From Gammaproteobacteria bacterium (GTDB lineage Bacteria > Pseudomonadota > Gammaproteobacteria > Pseudomonadales > Halomonadaceae), in the NCBI GenBank assembly GCA_023485185.1, contig JAMCZP010000061.1:1-13959 (forward strand): a stretch of 13,959 bases of DNA, given 5' to 3'. How positions within the stretch are numbered: position 1 is the stretch's first letter; each line of letters opens with the position of its first letter. Below the pieces are notes generated by a model. The model had not been told where the DNA came from, made no database searches, and saw only the letters and a program-made list of their open reading frames with translations. The position numbers and the translations under genes are program-made. Positions 7,469 to 13,959 of this stretch are shown here, one piece after another.

Positions 7469-8362
7469 CTAGCGGTTATTCAGATAAACCCCGCAAGCGG
7501 TAACTGCAAAGCCAATCATGGCTAACGGGTGAAGCGTTTCGCCGAGAATCACAAAAGCCATCATGGCGGTCATGCCAGGTATGAGGTAGAAGAGGCTGGC
7601 CACCTTACTTGCCTCGCCACGACGAATCATGACGTAAAGCACGCTGATGGCTCCAATCGAGTTCACAAGACTCATCCAGCTTGTTGCGAATAAGAAAGTA
7701 GGCGTGACTTGGAAGTACATATCTTCAAGTGTATGAGCTGCAATAAACGCAAAGGTTGCTGCGACACTCAGTTGAATGAATCCACCCGTACGTAGATCCA
7801 TGCTTGTACAAAATTTCTTCTGGTAAAGCGTGCCCAACGTGATGCCAAGTAGGGCGAAGAAAATCGCGATATAACCCCCGATCGTTGCCTCTCCAAAAGA
7901 GAATTTTTCCGAAACGACCAACACAACACCTGCTAGACCAATCAGAAGCCCAACCCATTGATGTTGCTTTATGCGTTCAGAAAGAAAAACACTGGCACCA
8001 AGTGCAACGAAGATGGGCATTGTGCCGACGATCAGCGCCGAAACACCCGCACTCACGCCGAGATTGATCCCGGTATAGAGCCCCGAGAATTGCATTGCTT
8101 GAATCAGCAGCCCGACAACTGCAATGTGGCCAACCTCTTTCCACGTTCTTGGCCACGGTGCGCGTGTTGCAACGGCGACCATGAGTAAAACCAGGGCGGC
8201 ACTAGCGAAGCGCAGAAAGATCATGGTGTATGGGCCGACAAATGGCAGGGCTGCTTTGCCAGCCACGTAGCCAGAGCTCCACATAACGATGAAAAGCAAA
8301 GGCAACCCTAGGGCGGTCACGCCTGGGCGAAAACGAGGGATCGTGGTTGTATTTGATGTCAT
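7469..8362 (-). CDS. EamA/DMT-superfamily transporter (probable metabolite exporter)
   Basis: This 297-residue inner-membrane protein has two tandem EamA repeats (about residues 15-145 and 160-297) and about ten transmembrane helices. Landmarks are LLFIVMWSSGYVAGKAAL in helix 1, FLRFASAALVLL in helix 2, and the second-repeat end LIPGMTAMMAFVILGETLHP, where the Pro and Glu are typical of the family. EamA members export amino acids, other small metabolites or toxic compounds, and the substrate cannot be read from sequence. The ATG at 8362 has AAGGAG (8371-8376) eight bases upstream. Its promoter must lie in 8363-8489, which contains the palindrome at 8450-8462, before IS debris begins. Confidence 0.9.
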   Translation of the reverse strand: MTSNTTTIPRFRPGVTALGLPLLFIVMWSSGYVAGKAALPFVGPYTMIFLRFASAALVLLMVAVATRAPWPRTWKEVGHIAVVGLLIQAMQFSGLYTGINLGVSAGVSALIVGTMPIFVALGASVFLSERIKQHQWVGLLIGLAGVVLVVSEKFSFGEATIGGYIAIFFALLGITLGTLYQKKFCTSMDLRTGGFIQLSVAATFAFIAAHTLEDMYFQVTPTFLFATSWMSLVNSIGAISVLYVMIRRGEASKVASLFYLIPGMTAMMAFVILGETLHPLAMIGFAVTACGVYLNNR

Positions 8363-8449
8363 TGGAATCTCTCCTTAGTGGGTTTGTTACTAAGGAAAGG
8401 CTAGCGAGATACAGTGATTATGAATAATGAAGATTTGGTCAGGGATACT

Positions 8450-8462
8450 TTACGAAACGTAA
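8450..8462. promoter_or_regulatory. Candidate operator palindrome upstream of the EamA transporter gene
   Basis: TTACG (8450-8454) and CGTAA (8458-8462) are perfect inverted halves around AAA. They lie 88 bases upstream of the transporter's ATG on the minus strand, in a short stretch with no gene. The size fits a small dimeric repressor or one half-site of a LysR box. No regulator can be named, and chance is possible for a 5-bp arm. Confidence 0.3.
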
Positions 8463-8489
8463 TGAATGAGAGGTAGGATTGGCGGCTCA

Positions 8490-8597
8490 TTAACAGCTAA
8501 TGACCTGTTCACGGCATAGTTCTGGAACCGGTGCACCGCCTTCGGCTTGCTTGAGAATTGAAAGTATTTGGCTATCAGAAAAACATGATTTTTTCAT
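8490..8597 (-). pseudogene. IS3-family transposase OrfA, N-terminal fragment
   Basis: The minus-strand frame from ATG 8597 reads MKKSCFSDSQILSILKQAEG, then GAPVPELCREQVISC and a TAA at 8490-8492, 35 residues in total. The first 30 match the usual start of IS3-group OrfA proteins (MKKSRFSDSQILxILKQAExGxxVPELCREHGxS), the DNA-binding helix-turn-helix subunit of about 90 residues. Homology ends at the position of the conserved CREHGIS, here CREQVIS, just before the expected ATFYKWR. A GGGAG sits upstream of the ATG. OrfB, the DDE catalytic part, is entirely absent. The frame is too short to give a working protein. Confidence 0.65.
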
Positions 8598-8631
8598 GCA
8601 GAATCTCCCAGCGTTTAGCTTACGGAAAATT

Positions 8632-9060
8632 TTACTTTTGAGCACCCTGGTTTTTTTCGGGGGGATTACCGAGCCAGAGGATGAGTTCCTCCAGGCTCTG
8701 AGCCAGCTTTAAGTACGGCGGCAACAACTGGCTGTTGAAACGAATACCGGTAACGCTACGATCTCTGACCTTAGGCACTTGAACCTCAAAGTCACCGATA
8801 CCGGTCTGGATGGTGCGTTTGGGCAGATGTCCGTTGCGCACGACTGCCTGGCGGCCATCCGGTGACTTGATGTCTTCATACTGCTTAAACAGGCTTTCCA
8901 GTTCTGTCTCAACGGCCCGGGCAATCAGATCACAGGCCCCCTGACGGATCAGCTCGTGCAACGGGGTCATTTTGGCTACTTCTGGTTGTGAAAGAGCGTG
9001 CAGGTTAAACTTGGATATGGCGTATCCTCCTCTGTTGGTTGTGATCGTCATGGTGATCAA
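8632..9060 (-). pseudogene. IS256-family transposase, truncated after the N-terminal region
   Basis: The frame holds the N-terminal region of an IS256-family (mutator-type, DDE) transposase. MTPLHELIRQGACDLIARAV starts at 8970 and is probably the true start or close to it. LPKRTIQTGIGDFEVQVPKV and RDRSVTGIRFNSQLLPPYLK are strong family landmarks. Similarity runs to SLEELILWL (codon 8671-8673) and is then replaced by GNPPEKNQGAQK, which belongs to the adjacent IS3-type sequence. About 100 of some 400 residues remain, and all three catalytic acidic residues would lie in the lost part. The 30 residues upstream of the MTPLHE methionine overlap the end hairpin and are doubtful as protein. Confidence 0.8.
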
Positions 9061-9072
9061 CCAACAGGATAC
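9022..9072. repeat. Long imperfect hairpin at the outer end of the IS256 remnant
   Basis: GTATCC (9022-9027) and TGTTGGTTG (9033-9041) pair with the continuous CAACCAACAGGATAC (9058-9072), giving 15 matched bases with a 5-base bulge (TCCTC, 9028-9032) in one arm. The loop is about 16 bases. On the minus strand it lies just inside the element's presumed end and upstream of the transposase core. In other IS families, such as IS10 and IS50, an end-proximal hairpin blocks translation of transcripts entering from outside; the same role here is an inference. Confidence 0.55.
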
Positions 9073-9135
9073 ACCACCCCTTCAACCTGCTTCCCTACAC
9101 CAGAAATCACCATAACTCGCAAAATGGAGATAGGA

Positions 9136-10047
9136 ATGCCTAACAACATTAAGAAGGATGTCGGTAGATTGTTTGTTTTTTACTATGTTGTTACATCAGG
9201 GAGTTTTAGCAAAGCCGCAAAAGAGCTAACGATGTCTAGGGCTGGTGTGATGAAAAATATTGAACAGCTTGAAGAAAAATATCATACAAGGCTGATAAAT
9301 AGAACAACAAGAAGCTTTGAAGTCAATGATGCCGGTAGAGCCCTATATATTCATGCTGAAAGGATATTTAAAGAAGCTAAAAAAGCTTGTCAGTATCTTG
9401 AATCACATCAAAAGCCAGAGGGTAACGTTAATATTCAGATCCCATACATTCTTGATCGCGAAGAGATGTATACAGTTCTTTCAAAACTGAGGAGAAATTA
9501 CCCTGGGTTAAATCTTAAGATATCTCTAGGAGACGCTGCCGACAACTTAGTCAAAAATAACATAGACATAGCTCTGCAAATTGGCGAGCTTCCGGATAGC
9601 AGTTACTTTGCAAAATCTATAATGAAATTCAATACATATATAGTTGCAAGTCCATTATATTTAAGCAGAGTGGGTATGCCATCTCACCCTAGAGAACTGA
9701 TAGAGCATAAGTGCATTAACTATAGCCATTGTGTTACTGGAAATCAGTGGTCGCTTAAAGATCCTGAAACTAAGGAGTTGGTCTTCTTTGACCTGGGCGA
9801 AGGAACTCATGCCGATAGCGAAAGGTTGCTGGTATCATTTGCAGAAGCGGGAGAGGGTATTGCTACAGCATTAGATATAGCATGCAGAGATTGTTTGAAA
9901 AAAGGAAGCTTGTTGTCAATACTTGAGGATTGGACTTACCCTGTAAACCTTTATGCGGTATACGCCACAAAGTCTAATATGGCAAATAAAACAAATCTTT
10001 TATTGAAGCTGTTAGAGGAGGAGCTACCAAGGATATTTCGTTCATAG
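9136..10047 (+). CDS. LysR-family transcriptional regulator of the AT-rich island
   Basis: This 303-residue LysR protein starts at ATG 9136 (MPNNIKKDVG). An N-terminal helix-turn-helix lies at about residues 10-66 (SFSKAAKELTMSRAGVMKNI), followed by a linker helix to about 95 and a two-lobed effector domain (PASPLYLSRV-type and EGTHADSERLLVSFAEAGEG-type segments). GGAG at 9126-9129 supports this start; in-frame upstream ATGs (9124 and 8998) would run into IS sequence. The gene is AT-rich, like the operon it faces, and converges on it with 37 bases between stops. It is the only regulator in the island and the natural candidate to control it. The IS256 end lies about 50 bases upstream, so its native promoter may be partly replaced. 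Confidence 0.9.
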   Translation: MPNNIKKDVGRLFVFYYVVTSGSFSKAAKELTMSRAGVMKNIEQLEEKYHTRLINRTTRSFEVNDAGRALYIHAERIFKEAKKACQYLESHQKPEGNVNIQIPYILDREEMYTVLSKLRRNYPGLNLKISLGDAADNLVKNNIDIALQIGELPDSSYFAKSIMKFNTYIVASPLYLSRVGMPSHPRELIEHKCINYSHCVTGNQWSLKDPETKELVFFDLGEGTHADSERLLVSFAEAGEGIATALDIACRDCLKKGSLLSILEDWTYPVNLYAVYATKSNMANKTNLLLKLLEEELPRIFRS

Positions 10048-10067
10048 GAAAAATACGCACTTCCTAT
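10044..10067. terminator. Weak hairpin between the convergent LysR and exporter genes
   Basis: ATAGGAA (10044-10050) pairs with TTCCTAT (10061-10067) across a 10-base loop, starting inside the LysR stop codon. It sits where a shared terminator would be expected, but the stem is AT-rich and neither side has a clear T-tract. Confidence 0.3.
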
Positions 10068-10084
10068 AGGTTATGCATGGGTAT

Positions 10085-10924
10085 TCATCTCTTTTCTGCA
10101 TAGGTGGTTGAACGTGCAAAAACTACAAGTCCCATACCAGTTGCCATGCCAATAAAAGAGATAAACCTAATAATATTTATGTGAGAATCAAATAGTGCTA
10201 ATGCTAAAATTGAAGCTGTAATAGGTGCGATAAATTGGCAAGCTCCGAGTTCTACAGCCCTTAATTTTCGACTTGCCTTCACAAAAAGGAGTAGCGGGGT
10301 AGCATTCACTATACCCATGGCTAAAAGCAGACCCCAGTTTTTATAACTCACTTCGACTAGCATTGAAGGTGAAAGTAGAAGTGCCCCAAGGAGGAGAATA
10401 ATAGGTGTCATCAAAGCAGTTTCGCTCCTTAATGACCCAATAACGTCTGCTGTGCCTCTTCTTTTGTGGAAAATGACGTACAAAGAAAAGGGGAGGGCTA
10501 TAAAAAAGCTTAGAAGAGGGAAAGCTTTTACAGAGACTGCATCCACGGCAACAGATAGTGAACATATTAGTATTCCAATCTTATGCAGCCATGTAAGTTC
10601 TTCTTTTATAATTATCGCACCTACTATGACTGTGATAATTGGCATGATCATGTAAGCGTAACTCGCCTCTAAAACACGGCCGCTAAGTACCGCTATCATA
10701 TAGAATATCCAATTGCATGAGATTAACAACGCGGTTGGTAAGTGTTGCAATGCGTTGCTTGAAAAAATAATATCTCCTCTAATATAGCTATATAAAGCCA
10801 AGGTCAAAAATGTTCCAGTCACTTGAGAAGAGAGGAGAAGTACAGGACTGATGTCACCAAGGAAGTAATAGTATAGCGGCATCATACCCCATAGGAGGTT
10901 GGCCACAATTGCTTGAGCTAACAT
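10085..10924 (-). CDS. RarD/EamA-type DMT transporter, probable product exporter
   Basis: This 279-residue inner-membrane protein has about ten hydrophobic segments. It begins MLAQAIVANLLWGMMPLYYY and carries CNWIFYMIAVLSGRVLEASY in helices 3-4, which resembles the RarD branch (NWxxYIWAVNxGRVLExSLGY), then PIITVIVGAIIIKEELTWLH ending the first repeat. The second repeat ends with CQFIAPITASILALALF. RarD-like members are thought to move amino acids or small metabolites out of the cell; substrates are mostly unproven. It is the last gene of the minus-strand operon: its ATG lies eight bases after the aminotransferase stop, with AAGAGG before it. That position suggests export of the pathway's product. 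Confidence 0.85.
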   Translation of the reverse strand: MLAQAIVANLLWGMMPLYYYFLGDISPVLLLSSQVTGTFLTLALYSYIRGDIIFSSNALQHLPTALLISCNWIFYMIAVLSGRVLEASYAYMIMPIITVIVGAIIIKEELTWLHKIGILICSLSVAVDAVSVKAFPLLSFFIALPFSLYVIFHKRRGTADVIGSLRSETALMTPIILLLGALLLSPSMLVEVSYKNWGLLLAMGIVNATPLLLFVKASRKLRAVELGACQFIAPITASILALALFDSHINIIRFISFIGMATGMGLVVFARSTTYAEKR

Positions 10925-10932
10925 AATGCCTC

Positions 10933-12094
10933 TTATTTAAATATGTTCTTGATTACGCGCGATGCTGTTTCTATGCCTTCCTTGCTTATTTCATCATGGC
11001 ATGGGAGAGTGATTAATCCATCCATGATTTGGGAAGCATTTGGAAAGTCTAGACGTACATCTTTTTTATACCTATCCATAGAATAGAATTTCTTAAGGAA
11101 AGGAAATTCCACTATTAGCCCTTGTCTATATCTATGGATATCGTTACCTATCCCGTTGTCGTTCATTGATTGAGCTATATAATTGGACAGTCTTTGCGAT
11201 GGTTCTTCAATGTAGAAGCATGCTGCGTAATGGTTGTATTGATATTTGCTTATGTTAAATCTGTATATAACTCTTCCAAATACCGATGCCTGAATATTCT
11301 CAAGGCATTCCTCCCAGTACATTGACCTTAACTCTCTCTCTTCGATTGTATTCAAGTTTGTCCAGTTGCTGGGCTCCTAAAAGGGCCTGCAGCCCGGACA
11401 GCTTGTAATTTAAACCAGATCTAAACCCAAAGCCGCCAAGTTTTTGTGAAAAGCCAATGCGAGTAAAGCTATGGACACGTTCATAGAGATGGTCAACGTC
11501 CGTGGTTACAAATCCACCCTCTCCGGTACTAACTAGCTTGAATTCATGTGTGCTAAAGCAGCCAAGGTCGCCGACGCAACCCTCATAACCAATCTCATTC
11601 TTGGTTCCAAGGCCTTGCGCGGAATCTTCAATGACCACCCAATTATTTTGCCTAGCAAAATTGATAATAGAAGTATCGATTGCAGAATTACCCCACATTG
11701 AGACAGTAATCAATGCTTTGGTTTTAGCTGATGAAAGTTTATCCAATGATTCTAAGTTAGGCTTGAACGACATTTTCTGACAATCATAAAAAACAGGAAC
11801 CCCTCCCGCTTCTATAATGGCACACACAGTCATGGGGACGCAGATTACTGGAACAAGAACCTCATCGCCATTTTGAATGACTTCCGAAATGCATGCATGC
11901 AAAGCTGCTGTACCAGATGACACAGCGATTGCTCTACTTACCCCTAGAACATTAATGATTTTGTGTTCATATTCATTGACCAATGATGAATCTCCCGACA
12001 ATAAATCTGCCTCCATGGCACTGACGGCGATTTGTTCCATCTCCTCTTTGCTTCTGTATTTTTTGAAGCAACAGTCTATAATTCTTTGTTTCAT
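10933..12094 (-). pseudogene. DegT/DnrJ/EryC1/StrS aminotransferase with a one-base frameshift
   Basis: Two overlapping frames together give one PLP-dependent sugar-type aminotransferase. The N-terminal frame (from ATG 12094, MKQRIIDCCF) has the phosphate-binding SSGTAALHA (about residues 59-67), the EDSAQGLG aspartate (about 157) and the Schiff-base lysine in THEFKLVSTGEGG (about 186). It runs to AQQLDKL and then goes off frame. The C-terminal frame resumes with NTIEERELRSMYWEECLENI and ends with LPCHDEISKEGIETASRVIK, the family's normal tail. The shift lies near 11353-11358. One base removed gives about 386 residues, the usual size. All catalytic residues are intact, so this may be a recent mutation or a sequencing error. 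ATG 12094 overlaps the HD gene's stop as ATGA; an in-frame ATG at 12106 is an alternative. Confidence 0.85.
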
Positions 12095-12786
12095 TGATTT
12101 TTCCATCCCATTAATTTTTCTTGTGCTTCATGATGACTGAGTGAGTTTCTGTTTAGCTCCGTTGAAAGGTTCTCAAGGAAATCAATAAGGTAATTACATT
12201 TATCTTTAGCTAGATCTTTCCCTTTCGTAGTGTTCATGCTATCAGGAAGCTTAAGAAGTTTTGTCTGGAAGTGATCAAGTGCAAATACTTTATCATTGAC
12301 TTCTCTTCGTAGGGCGAATGGGTCAAACTCATCCCAAAGTGCCTGCCCCATTGAACCTGCAATATAGAATACGCGTGCCAAACCTATTGCTCCTAAAGCA
12401 TCTAACCTGTCCGCATCCTGGACTATTTTTGCTTCCAATGTCTTTGGGGGTATGTTTGCGCTAAAGCTATGTGCGTGTATTGCATGGTATATGTTATTAT
12501 AGAAGTCCTGCGGGAAGTCATTGAAATTTTCTTTCAGAATGCCAATACACTTTTCGGCAGAGAGTTTTGAGGACAACTTCCTTTTTGGATCGTTTTTTGG
12601 TAGCGATATACAATCATGGAAGTAGCATGCGGTTATCACCACGAACGGATCGCCTCCTTCCTCACAAAGAATTGTTTTTGCCGCTTCTACTACTCTTATA
12701 GTGTGGCAGGCATCATGAGCCTCATCTTGAGTATCAAGCTTAGATAGCAAATTATGAAGTTCTTCCTCCCAATTCACTATATCCAT
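12091..12786 (-). CDS. HD-domain metal-dependent phosphohydrolase (YedJ-like)
   Basis: This 231-residue cytosolic protein belongs to the HD superfamily. The metal ligands are in place: His28 (DEAHDACHTIRV), His57-Asp58 (YFHDCIS) and Asp124 in VQDADRLDALGAIGLARVFY, the hallmark of the YedJ-like group. A further histidine-rich helix, YHAIHAHSFSANIP (about 100-113), is also typical and probably lines the active site. Members hydrolyse phosphate esters or nucleotides, but few have known physiological substrates. The start at 12786 follows the oxygenase stop by three bases, with GAGGTGA before the ATG, and the stop overlaps the aminotransferase start. Within this operon it may dephosphorylate an intermediate. 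Some HD proteins are oxygenases rather than hydrolases (PhnZ, MIOX), but the YedJ-type motif argues against that here. Confidence 0.85.
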   Translation of the reverse strand: MDIVNWEEELHNLLSKLDTQDEAHDACHTIRVVEAAKTILCEEGGDPFVVITACYFHDCISLPKNDPKRKLSSKLSAEKCIGILKENFNDFPQDFYNNIYHAIHAHSFSANIPPKTLEAKIVQDADRLDALGAIGLARVFYIAGSMGQALWDEFDPFALRREVNDKVFALDHFQTKLLKLPDSMNTTKGKDLAKDKCNYLIDFLENLSTELNRNSLSHHEAQEKLMGWKNQ

Positions 12787-12789
12787 TTT

Positions 12790-13851
12790 TCACCTCACAA
12801 GCATTACATGCTGTTGTTGATCATCAAAGTTGATTTTGCTCAACCTGTTCTTGTTATATCCATAAACACGTAACATCCATCTATCATTACCATCAAACTT
12901 TTGTGTCCCAAAGATTTCTCCTCTACCATGCAAGCAGAAACGATTGTTTATTATTGCTAGGTCACCCGGTGATAGGTTTAGGTGAGTATCCAGGTAGTTA
13001 TTTGACATAAGCTCTTTAAATGAATGAAGTGCTTTCTCAGCCTCCGTAGTAATGCCTCGCAATTTACTGCTGCTATATCTTATACCAAGTTTTCCATTTT
13101 CGCATTTCACTAGTACTGGCACTTTTTTTGTTTCTATCATGGCATCAAACGAAGATTGGCTGAATGCAGAAAATTCGGGTTTAGTAAGCGCATGAATTTT
13201 TTTTGTGTCCATTTTATTTAATATCTTTTTAACCGGCAAGACCTTTGTGGGTATGTTGTCTGGATTCCTTAGACACATTAAGCCAAAGAACTCTGGCGAG
13301 ATTGGGGCGCCTTTTTTTGGGTTTTCTTCATGAAAGTAACCATTCACGACTTCTGTATGATATTTTAATTCTTTTGTAGATCTGTGGAAGCTTTTTCCAC
13401 TATTGCGGGCGGGCATGACCATGTGAAAGAGCCGTCCGTCCATTTCATCTTTGAATGCGGCTGCCTTCAAGTTATGAAGGTTGAGTATCCCCAAAAATAC
13501 AGATGCGTAGTACCTCCACTTTTCCTCATCTGGGCTGATATCATCAGCGGGAGTGGGAGGTAAATTAGAGATCTTTGATATATTCCTATAAATTATGTAT
13601 GGATGCTCTCCAGTAGAGCATTTATCTAATATTCTTTCGAATATAGTATGACCTAATGTGCTTTTGATGATGGGTGCTGCAGTGTTTGCCATTACATCTG
13701 GCCGATGTTCCTGGCTGATTTTTCCGCAACTGTGTTTCAACCTATCATGAAGTAGATCTCTGTCTTTGTTGCTTACACATATTTCCGAGGGATTTGTTTC
13801 ATTTCCTCCAATTTTAACAGTACTGATTACATTTTTATAGGAATATATCAA
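12790..13851 (-). CDS. Fe(II)/2-oxoglutarate-dependent oxygenase, AsnO/VioC-like (5' end uncertain)
   Basis: The encoded protein looks like a clavaminate-synthase-like oxygenase of the group that hydroxylates free amino acids (asparagine by AsnO, arginine by VioC). The iron triad is His165 and Glu167 in YHTEVV (the HxE form of that group) and His308 in NNRFCLHGRGE; Arg328 in RWMLRVYG should bind 2-oxoglutarate. EFFGLMCLRNPDN matches the group's GLxCLRN landmark. Residues 7-353 are reliable. The frame's apparent TTG start at 13851 and residues 1-6 lie inside the inverted copy that ends the window, so the true start is probably missing; motif positions suggest that only a few residues are lost. 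It is the first visible gene of the operon, followed after three bases by the HD gene. The substrate is unknown. Confidence 0.8.
   Translation of the reverse strand: MIYSYKNVISTVKIGGNETNPSEICVSNKDRDLLHDRLKHSCGKISQEHRPDVMANTAAPIIKSTLGHTIFERILDKCSTGEHPYIIYRNISKISNLPPTPADDISPDEEKWRYYASVFLGILNLHNLKAAAFKDEMDGRLFHMVMPARNSGKSFHRSTKELKYHTEVVNGYFHEENPKKGAPISPEFFGLMCLRNPDNIPTKVLPVKKILNKMDTKKIHALTKPEFSAFSQSSFDAMIETKKVPVLVKCENGKLGIRYSSSKLRGITTEAEKALHSFKELMSNNYLDTHLNLSPGDLAIINNRFCLHGRGEIFGTQKFDGNDRWMLRVYGYNKNRLSKINFDDQQQHVMLVR
13467..13592 (+). repeat. Left arm of a perfect 126-bp inverted repeat (inside the oxygenase gene)
   Basis: This segment is repeated as its exact reverse complement at 13834-13959, with no mismatch that I can find. 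It encodes about residues 87-128 of the oxygenase on the minus strand, so it is the original copy. A 241-base spacer separates the arms. Confidence 0.93.
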
Positions 13852-13959
13852 AGATCTCTAATTTACCTCCCACTCCCGCTGATGATATCAGCCCAGATGA
13901 GGAAAAGTGGAGGTACTACGCATCTGTATTTTTGGGGATACTCAACCTTCATAACTTGA
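13834..13959 (-). repeat. Right arm of the 126-bp inverted repeat, probable fold-back artefact at the sequence end
   Basis: The last 126 bases are an inverted copy of 13467-13592 and run to the final base. The arms begin to differ just outside 13834 and 13592. A perfect internal copy in reverse orientation, ending where the sequence ends, is the usual sign of a fold-back (strand-switch) chimera in a read or contig. If so, genuine sequence stops near 13833. A real duplication-inversion is the alternative. Confidence 0.9.

Larger units (their letters stand above)
8490..9085 (-). mobile_element. Insertion-sequence debris: IS3-type fragment against an IS256-family fragment
   Basis: Two broken elements occupy this stretch, both on the minus strand. 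The outer part (about 8671-9085) carries the start of an IS256-family transposase. The inner part (about 8490-8670) carries the start of an IS3-type OrfA plus its upstream end, apparently inserted into or recombined with the IS256 copy. Neither transposase is complete and no second terminal repeat is visible, so the remnant cannot move by itself. The outer limit near 9085, at the GGGGTGGTGTATCC stretch of the minus strand, is a guess at the IS256 terminal repeat. The debris sits exactly where GC-rich DNA gives way to AT-rich DNA, so it may mark how the island arrived. Confidence 0.7.

Noticed and set aside
8500..8712. Plus-strand open frame of 70 codons across the IS debris
   Set aside because: It is antisense to the IS3 OrfA fragment and the IS256 tail, has no ribosome site and no recognisable protein features.
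8998..9135. LysR gene start at 8998
   Set aside because: The extra 46 residues would be encoded by the IS256 end and hairpin. The ATG at 9136 has GGAG upstream and gives the normal LysR N-terminus.
11300..11360. Programmed ribosomal frameshifting in the aminotransferase gene
   Set aside because: No slippery heptamer, internal Shine-Dalgarno-like element at the right spacing or downstream structure is evident, and the family does not use frameshifting.
12091..13833. Oxygenase plus HD protein as a PhnY/PhnZ-like phosphonate-cleaving pair
   Set aside because: The oxygenase has the HxE motif and CLRN landmark of the AsnO/VioC group, not the PhyH type of PhnY. The HD protein has the YedJ-like DADRLDALGAIG motif rather than PhnZ features. 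The resemblance is only at the level of fold names.
1..13959. CRISPR array, tRNA or rRNA genes
   Set aside because: No regularly spaced direct repeats, tRNA-like cloverleaf with CCA end or conserved rRNA stretches were seen on reading both strands.

Overview
The window looks like a piece of a gammaproteobacterial chromosome, possibly from a halophile of the Halomonas type. That guess rests on a GC-rich core with an S-methylmethionine operon, an EamA exporter and a very acidic small protein; it is an inference from composition and gene types, not a taxonomic assignment. Two compositions meet near position 9090. Bases 1 to about 8400 are mostly GC-rich, while bases from about 9100 to the end are clearly AT-rich with A/T-ending codons, which indicates imported DNA.

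GC-rich part, left to right: a type-B carboxylesterase (+); a small acidic protein of unknown function (-); a SnoaL-like protein with no clear start codon (-); a GFA-family zinc protein (+) followed directly by an attC-like site, so it resembles an integron gene cassette; a 3' remnant of a TctA permease (-); the mmuP-mmuM operon (+), which takes up S-methylmethionine and converts it with homocysteine to two methionines; a 5'-truncated Rpn/YhgA-type gene (-); a LysR regulator (+); and an EamA/DMT transporter (-) converging on it.

Boundary (about 8490-9085): insertion-sequence debris. A 5' fragment of an IS3-type OrfA lies against the 5' part of an IS256-family transposase whose reading frame is cut off. 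A long imperfect hairpin sits at the outer end of the IS256 piece.

AT-rich island (about 9100-13959): a LysR regulator (+) converges on a tightly packed minus-strand operon, which in transcription order is an Fe(II)/2-oxoglutarate oxygenase of the AsnO/VioC type, an HD-domain phosphohydrolase, a DegT/StrS aminotransferase and a RarD/EamA-type exporter. Gaps are 3 nt, a 4-nt overlap and 8 nt. The set reads as a small pathway that hydroxylates and aminates an amino-acid-like or sugar-like metabolite and exports it. The aminotransferase has a one-base frameshift, so the pathway may be broken here unless this is a sequencing error.

The last 126 bases are a perfect inverted copy of 13467-13592, inside the oxygenase gene. 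This looks like a fold-back chimera at a contig end. If so, the true 5' end of the oxygenase gene and anything upstream in the operon are missing.
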